A stretch of DNA of 64,000 nucleotides, from positions 1 through 64,000 of the forward strand of contig NZ_AOLM01000019.1 in the NCBI RefSeq assembly GCF_000337835.1, given 5' to 3'. The stretch is from Haloferax sulfurifontis ATCC BAA-897. Lineage in GTDB: Archaea > Halobacteriota > Halobacteria > Halobacteriales > Haloferacaceae. Positions within the stretch are counted from its first letter, which is position 1, and each line of letters opens with the position of its first letter. A program made the translations under genes and the position numbers. Below the pieces are notes generated by a model. That model made no database searches. It was not told the DNA's origin and saw only the letters and a list, made by a program, of their open reading frames with translations. This document shows, piece by piece, positions 8,676 through 14,865 of this stretch.

Positions 8676-10285
8676 AGGCCACCCGAACCGGGCCACACGA
8701 GTACGCCGCGAACTACCTCTACAACGAGAAGGGTCTCGCCCCCTTCTTCGCGTGCGACTCCCGCGTGAAGGACGGTGGCGGGTCCGTCGTCGGAGAGTTC
8801 CGAGACGACGGAGAGCGGTACGTAGCCCGTCTCTCCTACAAAGACTCGAACCTTGTACACCCCGGCGGGGCGACACCCGCCGGAACCGAGTTCCGTATCG
8901 AAACGATTCGAGAGTACGAGCTGAAGGTAGCCCGCCACCCCGAAGAGGATCCCGTCGGCGAACAGGACTTCTATTCCCTTCTCTCCCCGCGCTGGCCCGG
9001 CATGAAGGGTGAGAAGAACAACGGGGAGGTGAAAGAGATCCCAGTTCCCGAGGAGTTCGGCGAAGGTGTGAACGTGCGAATCCAGGGGAGTAATATCGAG
9101 TTCGAGCGCTACGAGCGCCTACTCCGACTCGCGTTTGACGCCGTAGGCGTGCACGCGGGCTACTTCTCGGAACTCCACCCCTCCAGTAACATCCAAGACG
9201 CGGAGCGCTACGTACGGGTCCACACGGACGAGAGTGGCCCCGTGCACAGTCGTACCGGTCCTATCACGTCTCTCGGCCACTTACTCGAACACGACCGACA
9301 GGGACGCCGAAAACTCGACCAGAGAGACGACGATCTCCACGGACGGAACCGCCCCGGCTTCTACCACACCGCTACGCTGGATTCCCGACGGATCCGTGAA
9401 GCGTGGCCGCACCACGAACTCCCGAAGGAGGTGAAGCACTACTACGCGAAGGAGTGGAAGAGACCGAAGAGCCACCCCCTCGCACACCCGAAGGTCGGAG
9501 CTTCCTATCAGGTCTCCTATTGGGATGAAACCCTCTACGTCTCCGACTTAGACCGTCTGAACGAAGAGCTCGAAGAGACGGTTCGCTCGGTGCTAATGGA
9601 AGCCGGAATAGATATCGCCCCCCTCCGGGGGAACGGTCCCTACGTTCCGGACGCCTACTGGGAACCGACCGTAGAAGAGAACGTAGAGAGAGTGACGGAG
9701 CTGGATCTCACTCAGATTCGCCACGAACAGGAAAGCGTCGTCATTCGATACTTGGCCGACGGTGGATTCTCCCCCGTCGAATGGGAGAGCCTTCAGACGC
9801 TCGTGGCCGACGGTGGGGTAGTCTCCCCTCAGGATATCGCCGAAGAGCACGGCCGCCACGTCGATTCCGTACGCCGTGCGCTACGCCGGATAGATGAACT
9901 CGTGGAGCGCGAGTACGGAAAGGTCGGGCTTCGCTCCGACTACATCGCCGAACTCGTTCACGACGCCGTAGTGGACGCTCAGGAGAAGGTCCGAACTGCC
10001 ATGTCTACCGGCGCGAAGGCGGTAGAGGCAGCGAAGCGCGGTCTCGGTGAGACGATGGCCCGGTGGGTCGCCTGGTGTGAGCGCTACGGCGTAGATATCT
10101 CGAACCGCCTGAACGCCCTGGAGATCGACCTCGGCGAGCTCGACCCGCACCGAGATCCCGACCCGTCGTATCTCGTACGTCTCGGTCTCCAGGTGTGGAC
10201 GGACGCCGGTCAGGATCCCGCGCGGTATCGCTCCGCGCGGATCCGCTACAACGGACGTGTAGTCCCGGCGTTCAAACTGCTTTAG
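8672..10285 (+). CDS. 537-residue element protein with a winged-helix segment; possible replication protein
   Basis: The largest protein of the element. The N-terminal 330 residues are a mixed alpha/beta domain containing GEGVNVRIQGSN and an LAHPKVGASYQVSYW strand. Residues about 385-420 (VSPQDIAEEHGRHVDSVRRALRRIDELVERE) look like a winged helix-turn-helix. No convincing HUH rolling-circle motif, AAA+ Walker pair or primase motif was found. I believe this resembles a recurring haloarchaeal plasmid/provirus family annotated only as a domain of unknown function (possibly DUF7845), which I could not verify. A replication role is inferred from its size, DNA-binding segment and the hairpin-rich, ori-like region just downstream. 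The GTG start overlaps the previous stop. Confidence 0.75.
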   Translation: MKATRTGPHEYAANYLYNEKGLAPFFACDSRVKDGGGSVVGEFRDDGERYVARLSYKDSNLVHPGGATPAGTEFRIETIREYELKVARHPEEDPVGEQDFYSLLSPRWPGMKGEKNNGEVKEIPVPEEFGEGVNVRIQGSNIEFERYERLLRLAFDAVGVHAGYFSELHPSSNIQDAERYVRVHTDESGPVHSRTGPITSLGHLLEHDRQGRRKLDQRDDDLHGRNRPGFYHTATLDSRRIREAWPHHELPKEVKHYYAKEWKRPKSHPLAHPKVGASYQVSYWDETLYVSDLDRLNEELEETVRSVLMEAGIDIAPLRGNGPYVPDAYWEPTVEENVERVTELDLTQIRHEQESVVIRYLADGGFSPVEWESLQTLVADGGVVSPQDIAEEHGRHVDSVRRALRRIDELVEREYGKVGLRSDYIAELVHDAVVDAQEKVRTAMSTGAKAVEAAKRGLGETMARWVAWCERYGVDISNRLNALEIDLGELDPHRDPDPSYLVRLGLQVWTDAGQDPARYRSARIRYNGRVVPAFKLL

Positions 10286-10681
10286 GCGGGCCACGGTGAG
10301 TGGCAACACTATCGAACACCTCCTTTTACCGGCATAATTTTCCTCGTCTTCGACGAGAGAGCGGCCTACCCCGGCGCGCGAGCGGTGGCCTTCGGCAGTA
10401 GCCTCGGCCACCGCCTGAGGGGAACCGACTCCTACCGTCGCGGTTCCCCTTAGGGGTGTGGCTAAGGCCACATCATCAAAACACACCGCACCCTCGCGGC
10501 GCACTGCGCCGCGCGCGAAAAAATTCGGCCCCCACCCCCTGCCGGGACATTGGGCTTCGTCGCCCGCGCCGGGTGCTCGGTTCGAGCGAACCGCCCGCCG
10601 ATTCTTAATCGGAGTCTTAACTAACACTCCGACGGCGGGATTGGAGAATTGTTAGTTAAGGTTCGCCCACGGGTGAGAGAA
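10286..10681. other. Hairpin-rich non-coding region, candidate replication origin
   Basis: 396 bp without a gene between convergent blocks. Three hairpins follow one another: GCGGTGGCC/GGCCACCGC (10382-10390, 10406-10414), AGGGGAACCG/CGGTTCCCCT (10418-10427, 10441-10450) and TGTGGC/GCCACA (10457-10462, 10467-10472). CCGATT/AATCGG follows at 10598-10612, then an 11-bp inverted repeat, CTTAACTAACA (10616-10626) and TGTTAGTTAAG (10650-10660), with inner CTCC/GGAG arms. A run of A residues lies at 10518-10523. This architecture resembles plasmid origins; bidirectional termination for the two convergent operons is an alternative for part of it. Confidence 0.55.
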
Positions 10682-11047
10682 CTACGCTTCTCTCCCCCGC
10701 ACGGCCTCGTAGAGAGCGAACGCGATGACGAAGGTAATCGGCGTTCCGAGGAGGATACCGAGGCGCGGATCGAATCCGAGGTTCCCCGGTGCGTTCGCCG
10801 CTCCCGTGAGGAGTTCGTACGCCTTCGTCACCGTGGAGATCGCGCCCATGATACCGCCGGTAAACGAACTCCCTGGCTGCCGGTCTCCCTCTATGTCTTT
10901 CAGATCCTCGCCGGTCTCGCGCACGTCCTTGTGTAAGCCGGGCTCCGCGTGCACGCCCGCTTGGTCTCCAACACCGAACGCGCCGAACGCGACGAACATG
11001 GTACTAACACACACCAGCAGCAGCGCCATTTCCTTCGCTCGGGTCAC
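10682..11047 (-). CDS. Small membrane or secreted protein of the integrated element
   Basis: 121 residues. A hydrophobic N-terminus (MALLLVCVSTMFVAFGAFGV) could be a signal peptide or membrane anchor. A charged middle (ETGEDLKDIEGD) and a second hydrophobic segment near the C-terminus (ILLGTPITFVIAFALYEAV) follow. The GTG start is preceded by GGGGGGGTGG, a strong ribosome-binding site, and overlaps the stop of the upstream small frame by 4 nt. Together with the 186-residue gene it forms a membrane-protein operon; a role in a particle, vesicle or cell-surface function is possible but unproven. Confidence 0.65.
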   Translation of the reverse strand: MTRAKEMALLLVCVSTMFVAFGAFGVGDQAGVHAEPGLHKDVRETGEDLKDIEGDRQPGSSFTGGIMGAISTVTKAYELLTGAANAPGNLGFDPRLGILLGTPITFVIAFALYEAVRGREA

Positions 11048-11226
11048 GAAACCACCCCCCCGTGCATGAACCGGAGTCGCGCCGAGACCCTACACGTACG
11101 TCGTATATAATAGTACGCCGTCAATATCATTAATACTGGTTTGAACGCTGCTATTGCTCGAAATCGGGAAGAAGAGACGAAAGTTCCCGAGTTGTGTATT
11201 AGCGCGGAAAATCGAAGGTGGTTCAT
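11044..11226 (-). CDS. Possible 60-residue protein between two membrane-protein genes
   Basis: The frame starts 3 nt after the stop of the 186-residue gene and ends in a 4-nt overlap with the next gene, an arrangement typical of real polycistrons. Its sequence is basic, with a hydrophobic centre (FKPVLMILTAYYYI). The DNA is unusually A/T-rich (11104-11140) and also contains a TATATAAT stretch, so it might instead be a promoter for the 121-residue gene with no protein made. I recognise no family. Confidence 0.35.
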   Translation of the reverse strand: MNHLRFSALIHNSGTFVSSSRFRAIAAFKPVLMILTAYYYIRRTCRVSARLRFMHGGVVS

Positions 11227-11229
11227 CCT

Positions 11230-11790
11230 CTACTGGATGCCGCCACCGCCGTGGAAGCCCCCACCGAGGCTACCGATTAGGTAGCTGATCATGATGGCTG
11301 CCGCGCCGATGATGAAGGCGACTTTCGAGAGGTTCACGACACTAACCGCCGTGTCGTTCAGTCCGTCACTCGCGTTGGCGAGCTGCGGATCTTCCGGTGC
11401 GGGCATGGCCGCCTGCGTCTCGGAGTACACGAGGAGACCGACCGAGAGCATGATAAGCCCAGTCATGAGACCGAGCACTTCCATGCCTGCCGCGAGATCC
11501 ACGGAGTGAGAACCCACTTCGAGGGTCGGAGCGTTCGAGTTACGCGCCCGTCGGTGGTACTCGAAGAGCGCGTAGTCCTTCACGTAGCGTGCCACGCCAC
11601 CGAGACCGTCGTCGGCAGCGTGCCGACGGAGATCCCACGCGAACTGCTTCCCGAAAAGGAAGCCGAGCATGGAGCGTTCTCGGACGTGGCCGCCCGCGAG
11701 TTCGATACGTTCTTTCGTTTCTTGGAGCGCACCTGGTCGGAACCCCGCGAGAGATTCCGTCGAACGCTCCATGTGTACGTTCGTCGCCAT
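11230..11790 (-). CDS. Two-helix membrane protein of the integrated element
   Basis: 186 residues. The first 100 are cytoplasmic-looking, polar and helical. Two membrane helices follow: VLGLMTGLIMLSVGLLVYSE and VAFIIGAAAIMISYLIGSLG, separated by an acidic loop. The tail is Gly/His-rich (GGGFHGGGGIQ). No family recognised. It is the first gene of a minus-strand operon with the 60- and 121-residue frames; an A/T-rich box (TTTTATTTAAC, 11845-11855) upstream is a likely promoter. Possible roles include a virion membrane protein or a surface-exclusion protein. Confidence 0.7.
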   Translation of the reverse strand: MATNVHMERSTESLAGFRPGALQETKERIELAGGHVRERSMLGFLFGKQFAWDLRRHAADDGLGGVARYVKDYALFEYHRRARNSNAPTLEVGSHSVDLAAGMEVLGLMTGLIMLSVGLLVYSETQAAMPAPEDPQLANASDGLNDTAVSVVNLSKVAFIIGAAAIMISYLIGSLGGGFHGGGGIQ

Positions 11791-11820
11791 GGCGACGTTA
11801 TCAGAGAAGCGACGTATTAG

Positions 11821-12148
11821 AGTAAAGCCACCTAACTGGCTCCCTTTTATTTAACTGTTCACGGGAAATAGAGCGTTCCTAATACCGAAACCAGTCATCC
11901 TCAATAAAACTATCGGTGAATCAACATTTTTGGAGTCGGTCGGCTAATATCATATCTACCGTGAGTGTGGGTTTTCTCTGACACCCACCCTTCTGGAACG
12001 TCAGTATATAAGCAACCGACGGTTTCGGGGGCTCAGCGTTGGTTTCTCGCAGTAGAATCCCACGCTCATTTGAGAACGTAGCACACCCACGCACAAATCT
12101 TACTGAAAGTAGCGAATCACTTATCTAGAATCCCGAAGATGTAGCTGA
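11821..12148. promoter_or_regulatory. Divergent control region of the integrated element
   Basis: This gap separates the minus-strand membrane operon from the plus-strand gene at 12218. On the minus strand a TTTATTTAAC box lies near 11846-11855. On the plus strand TATATAAG at 12005-12012 is a clear TATA box, predicting a start near 12035 and thus a leader of about 180 nt, long for a haloarchaeon. Just upstream is a 6-bp inverted repeat GTGGGT/ACCCAC (11967-11972, 11983-11988), a possible operator. Confidence 0.55.
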
Positions 12149-12217
12149 TAGCACGGAGCGCCTTCGGAAGAAGGACCGGCGGTGAAGACGCCGATCCCGT
12201 GCTACCAGAGGTAGCAA
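12149..12217 (+). promoter_or_regulatory. Structured 5' leader with two mutually exclusive folds, riboswitch-like
   Basis: Fold A is a three-way junction: outer stem TAGCACGG/CCGTGCTA (12149-12156, 12197-12204) enclosing CCTTC/GAAGG (12161-12165, 12170-12174) and CGGCG/CGCCG (12177-12181, 12189-12193). It leaves GAGGT (12208-12212), 5 nt before the ATG, free. Fold B is GCTACC/GGTAGC (12201-12206, 12210-12215), which buries the same ribosome-binding site. Both folds need bases 12201-12204, so they cannot coexist. All stems are perfect in the DNA; function is inferred. Confidence 0.55.
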
Positions 12218-12622
12218 ATGTCCGATTCGACCACTGGGGATATAGCCCCTACGGAAAGGCGAACCGCCTTCGAGACGGTGGCCCGGCGAGAGTTCTACGC
12301 CGAGCTCGAAGCGAACGCGAGTGAGATCTACGATGCGAGTGTAGATCTCGGAGACGCGCTTCTCGCGGGAGAACCAATCTCTCTGGATCTAATCCAGAAA
12401 CTGCGGGAAGCTCTATTTCATGCGAGCGTAGAGCTCGAAGAGAACTTCGCGCCCTTAGCCGGTCACTCGAAAGCACCACTTCACGTCGAACTCTACCACG
12501 GCCTTCATTCGGAGGGTAGAGCGTCTGAGTGGCGGGAACTCGAACCGCGCGAGAGTCGGCGCGCACGTGCCCTACTCTCTCGAACTGCCGAAGAACTCGA
12601 AGAAATGGAGGCTAATAGATAG
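12218..12622 (+). CDS. Unknown 134-residue helical protein of the integrated element
   Basis: Acidic and strongly helical, rich in Glu and Ala, with no membrane segment and no Cys pairs. It ends in ALLSRTAEELEEMEANR. No family recognised. It stands alone behind a TATA box at 12005 and a long structured leader that can hide its ribosome-binding site, so its dosage seems to be controlled at translation. That would suit a copy-control, toxin-like or regulatory protein, but nothing in the protein itself shows this. Confidence 0.65.
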   Translation: MSDSTTGDIAPTERRTAFETVARREFYAELEANASEIYDASVDLGDALLAGEPISLDLIQKLREALFHASVELEENFAPLAGHSKAPLHVELYHGLHSEGRASEWRELEPRESRRARALLSRTAEELEEMEANR

Positions 12623-12952
12623 CCGTCATGCGATTTCGAGCACGAGAATCCGGCGGTAATATTCAGGCGCTAATACCTACTGGCTGGATTCGATAAAAGT
12701 GTTCCCGCGAAGGTATTTCCGCCATAGAAGCAACCTACGAGACATGAACTGACGGCTCAAGGATGAAGAGAATCGCTCGGGGTGCTGAAAACACCCCGAA
12801 CAGAACGCGACTCCACGTGTGGAAGGAATCGCCTTGTGGCGTTCCTTTCTTCGATAGCCGGGATAATAACTCTCCCGGTGAGCGACCGCTGTATTCGGCG
12901 CGTGGGGTCGGGGGAAGCCCGCTGCCCGGAAGATCGGGATTGACACTCCCCG
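12623..12952 (+). promoter_or_regulatory. Second structured leader/intergenic region of the element
   Basis: 330 bp without a convincing gene. In its right half, hairpins follow in series: TCGGGGTG/CACCCCGA (12777-12784, 12792-12799), TCCAC/GTGGA (12812-12816, 12819-12823), a 10-bp stem with one bulge (12823-12833, 12838-12847), CCGGGA/TCCCGG (12858-12863, 12873-12878) and ATCGGG/CCCGAT (12933-12938, 12949-12954). The last contains the first two bases of the next start codon. The region could be a structured mRNA leader, a small RNA or part of an origin. Confidence 0.45.
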
Positions 12953-13243
12953 ATGAAAACGACCCACGAAACCGAACACGCACCGACCGAGATCGTCCCG
13001 CCATGGAAGCGCGCGGACGTGCTCGAAGAGCTCCACGTCGAACGCGGCTGGCCTGCCCGTGATATCGCCCGCCGGTTCGACGTAGAGACCCGTAAGGTAG
13101 CGCGCGAACTGGAGCGCCGCGAGATCTACACGGAGACGGCCCGCCCGCCGATGCGGGGTATCGCCGGGAAGGTCTGGAGGGAATCCCTCCAGAACGCCGA
13201 GATTCGCGCGCTGGCCGACTCCGGCCATGGGAGGGACCGATGA
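12953..13243 (+). CDS. Small helix-turn-helix DNA-binding protein of the integrated element
   Basis: 96 residues. The centre (HVERGWPARDIARRFDVETRKVARELERREIYTE) reads as a helix-turn-helix with a basic recognition helix; the C-terminus is basic and polar. It overlaps the next gene by 4 nt and lies directly before the convergent integrase gene, so an excisionase, repressor or recombination directionality role is plausible by position. No clear SD precedes the ATG, and its first bases lie in the CCCGAT arm of a hairpin. Confidence 0.65.
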   Translation: MKTTHETEHAPTEIVPPWKRADVLEELHVERGWPARDIARRFDVETRKVARELERREIYTETARPPMRGIAGKVWRESLQNAEIRALADSGHGRDR

Positions 13244-13437
13244 CCCTCGGAACCTCCGAACCGACGGGACGCGAGTACGTACGCCACCACAAGGACGACC
13301 TCGTGAAGATTCTCCGTCACGGGAGTAATCCGGAGATCCGGGCGTACGCCTACGCGATTCTGCTTCGCTACGGAACCGAACGCGATATCGAAGAGATACG
13401 CCGCGAGTTCGAGACGGTAATCGGGGGAGAGCGCTAA
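13240..13437 (+). CDS. Unknown 65-residue protein of the integrated element
   Basis: Small helical protein (REYVRHHKDDLVKILRHGSN... RYGTERDIEEIRREFETVI) with mixed charge. It is translationally coupled to the helix-turn-helix gene by an ATGA overlap and ends overlapping the 3' end of the integrase by 3 bp in convergent orientation. No family recognised. In other haloarchaeal elements small proteins beside the integrase assist recombination, so the same may hold here. Confidence 0.55.
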   Translation: MTLGTSEPTGREYVRHHKDDLVKILRHGSNPEIRAYAYAILLRYGTERDIEEIRREFETVIGGER

Positions 13438-14690
13438 TGCTCTCCGTCGAACTCTACGAGAGCCTGCCGGAACTGTTCGGCGTCGTCGGCGAGATCGGGA
13501 CGGTCTTCGAGAACTGTGAGGAGATCCTGAGCCTGTTGGACTTCATCCACGAGACCGGGGTCGTCTCGGATGAGTCGCATAACCGACTTTCGGAGGGAGA
13601 GCTCTCGGTCTCGAATAGTCTGCGCCGCTCCGGGATCCACCGCTTGGTGACACCACACGCAGAACTCTTCTTCGCGGGGAGTCTCGCGCCCGCATCGGGG
13701 ACATTCGAGCGGCGCGATAGGGTCCGGTTCCTCTTCGCTCACGTCGAGACCGTGAGCACGGGCGAGCTCGGTATCGGAGGCGTCACTGAAAACCGAGACG
13801 TACCGAGCGGCCACGCGACTCCCTCGCTTCCATCCGTGGTGCGCTTCGAGCGTAGCCTGATTCACGCCCCGGCTCGCCAGGTAGCTGGCGGAGCTCTTCC
13901 GGAAGTTCGTGAGCGTCACGGGCTTCTCTACGTCCGCGTTCTTCGCGGCGCGACGGAGGATCTTGGTGAAGCCGTTGTAGCTGAGTTCGTCTCCCTCGTG
14001 GAGTTTGCTCCAGAGGGGAGCGGTAGCGTTCTTCCGGTCGGGGTGATTCTGAAGCCACTGCTTGAGGTACGGCGGGCTCGTGAAGAGCGTAACCGTCCGC
14101 TGGCCGGTCTTCCCCTGGACGGTAATCTGAAGCCCGTGGCGGTGGTCCGTCACGTCGCCTACTTGGAGCGCCTGAAGTTCTCCGCTCCGAGCGCCGGAGT
14201 CCCACGCGACGGCGATGAGCGCCGCGTCTCGGCTGTTGTGTGTCGTCTCGATCATGGGGAGTACGTCGTCTTCCCAGTGGAGCATATTCGCGGGCTTCGG
14301 AGCGGGGTCGTAGTTCTTCGAGGTTCCGCTCGGAACCCATCCAACCGATTCGGGGATCTCGTCTCCTTCGGTCGTACGGCGAGCACACACGCGAAGAGCG
14401 ATTCGGTAGTCTCGGTTCGTCTCTTCGTTCTCGTAGGTGCGGTTAATCCATCGGACGATCTCCTTAGCTGCTTCTTCGGTTTGGAGAGCGTCCGCGAGAC
14501 CGCCTACTTCTTCGCCGATGCGTGTGCAGTGGCGGAGAAGCTTCTCGTGGCGGTGGTTGCTGTACGTAGAACTGAGAAGGTACATCTCGTCGGAGAAGGC
14601 GATAAGTACGTCTCGGTCTTCGTCGGTGAGTTCCTCGGAGTCGCGGATTCGAGCACGGAGAGCCTCCAGCGCGTTCGATTTGTCACGCAT
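13434..14690 (-). CDS. Tyrosine recombinase/integrase of the element
   Basis: 418 residues from the ATG at 14688-14690. The N-terminal 130 residues form a helical core-binding domain. In the catalytic domain Arg168 (SGARSGELQAL), Lys194 (VQGKTGQ), Arg264 (LTNFRKSSASYL), His285 (AHHGW) and Tyr297 (ARYVSVF) match the R-K-(H)xxR-H-Y set, but Asn262 occupies the neighbourhood of the usual first His of the HxxR box. A C-terminal zinc ribbon (Cys330, 333, 344, 347) is followed by a helical tail, a design common in haloarchaeal integrases. Its 5' flank holds the arm repeat and attR, so integration swaps the DNA upstream of its promoter. Confidence 0.9.
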   Translation of the reverse strand: MRDKSNALEALRARIRDSEELTDEDRDVLIAFSDEMYLLSSTYSNHRHEKLLRHCTRIGEEVGGLADALQTEEAAKEIVRWINRTYENEETNRDYRIALRVCARRTTEGDEIPESVGWVPSGTSKNYDPAPKPANMLHWEDDVLPMIETTHNSRDAALIAVAWDSGARSGELQALQVGDVTDHRHGLQITVQGKTGQRTVTLFTSPPYLKQWLQNHPDRKNATAPLWSKLHEGDELSYNGFTKILRRAAKNADVEKPVTLTNFRKSSASYLASRGVNQATLEAHHGWKRGSRVAARYVSVFSDASDTELARAHGLDVSEEEPDPIAPLECPRCGRETPREEEFCVWCHQAVDPGAAQTIRDRELSLRKSVMRLIRDDPGLVDEVQQAQDLLTVLEDRPDLADDAEQFRQALVEFDGEH

Positions 14691-14724
14691 GAGGCTACCA
14701 GTGTGCCACCTACTAATGTAGTTA

Positions 14725-14737
14725 GGGATGTGGACAG
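14725..14737 (-). repeat. Right copy of the 13-bp inverted arm repeat
   Basis: GGGATGTGGACAG is the exact reverse complement of 8068-8080. Read on the minus strand it is CTGTCCACATCCC followed by TAACTACATTAG and then the integrase start 35 nt on, so each copy lies upstream of a promoter pointing into the element. It ends 10 bp from the attR core. Confidence 0.9.
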
Positions 14738-14747
14738 TCAGTATATC

Positions 14748-14764
14748 TCCCTCCACCGGCTCTT
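14748..14764 (+). repeat. attR core, 17 bp
   Basis: A perfect copy of 8045-8061, the tRNA-Thr 3' end plus three bases. Only the tRNA 3' tail is present here, preceded by GTATATC rather than tRNA sequence, so this is the element-side duplicate left after integration. Confidence 0.93.
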
Positions 14765-14865
14765 TCTGTCGAACGAAGTGAGACGAAGAGCCCTGCGTGG
14801 AGGGATTTGAAGCAGGGAGCAAATCGAAGATTTGCGACCGAGGTTCACAATCCCCTCCACCGGCT
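14765..14865. repeat. Remnant att module: inverted and direct copies of the tRNA-Thr 3' region
   Basis: GTGGAGGGATTTGAA (14797-14811) is an exact 15-nt inverted copy of tRNA positions 8039-8053, and it forms the whole loop of a hairpin with arms CCCTGC/GCAGGG (14791-14796, 14812-14817). A second hairpin GCAAATC/GATTTGC with a GAA loop follows (14819-14835). The module ends with an imperfect direct copy of the tRNA 3' end (CCCTCCACCGGCT, 14853-14865, preceded by GAGGTTCACAATCC). It probably records earlier integration at the same tRNA. Confidence 0.7.

Larger units (their letters stand above)
8045..14764. mobile_element. Integrated plasmid- or provirus-like element, about 6.7 kb, in tRNA-Thr
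   Basis: The element is bounded by perfect 17-bp direct repeats (8045-8061 and 14748-14764) of the tRNA-Thr 3' end and encodes a tyrosine recombinase at its right end. It contains at least nine genes in short overlapping blocks, none with a chromosomal housekeeping function. Its composition differs from the flanks: more A/T and very many GATC sites, about 36 by eye. There is no recognisable viral spike, capsid, packaging ATPase or conjugation gene. It could be an integrative plasmid, a satellite or a reduced pleolipovirus-like provirus. Confidence 0.9.

Noticed and set aside
9440-9540. Search for an HUH rolling-circle motif in the 537-residue protein (HHELPKEV, HPLAHPKV)
   Set aside because: The His residues do not have the HxH spacing, and no YxxK or YxxxY motif lies at the right distance.
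12677-13292. Two overlapping minus-strand open frames of 183 and 185 codons
   Set aside because: Both lie across the hairpin string and antisense to the HTH gene, are Arg/Ser/Pro-rich and have no ribosome-binding site.
8045-14764. Assigning the element to the pleolipoviruses
   Set aside because: Size and tRNA integration would fit, but no spike-like secreted protein and no packaging-type ATPase are encoded.
13437-14810. 457-codon plus-strand frame over the integrase
   Set aside because: Pure antisense of a clearly recognised tyrosine recombinase.
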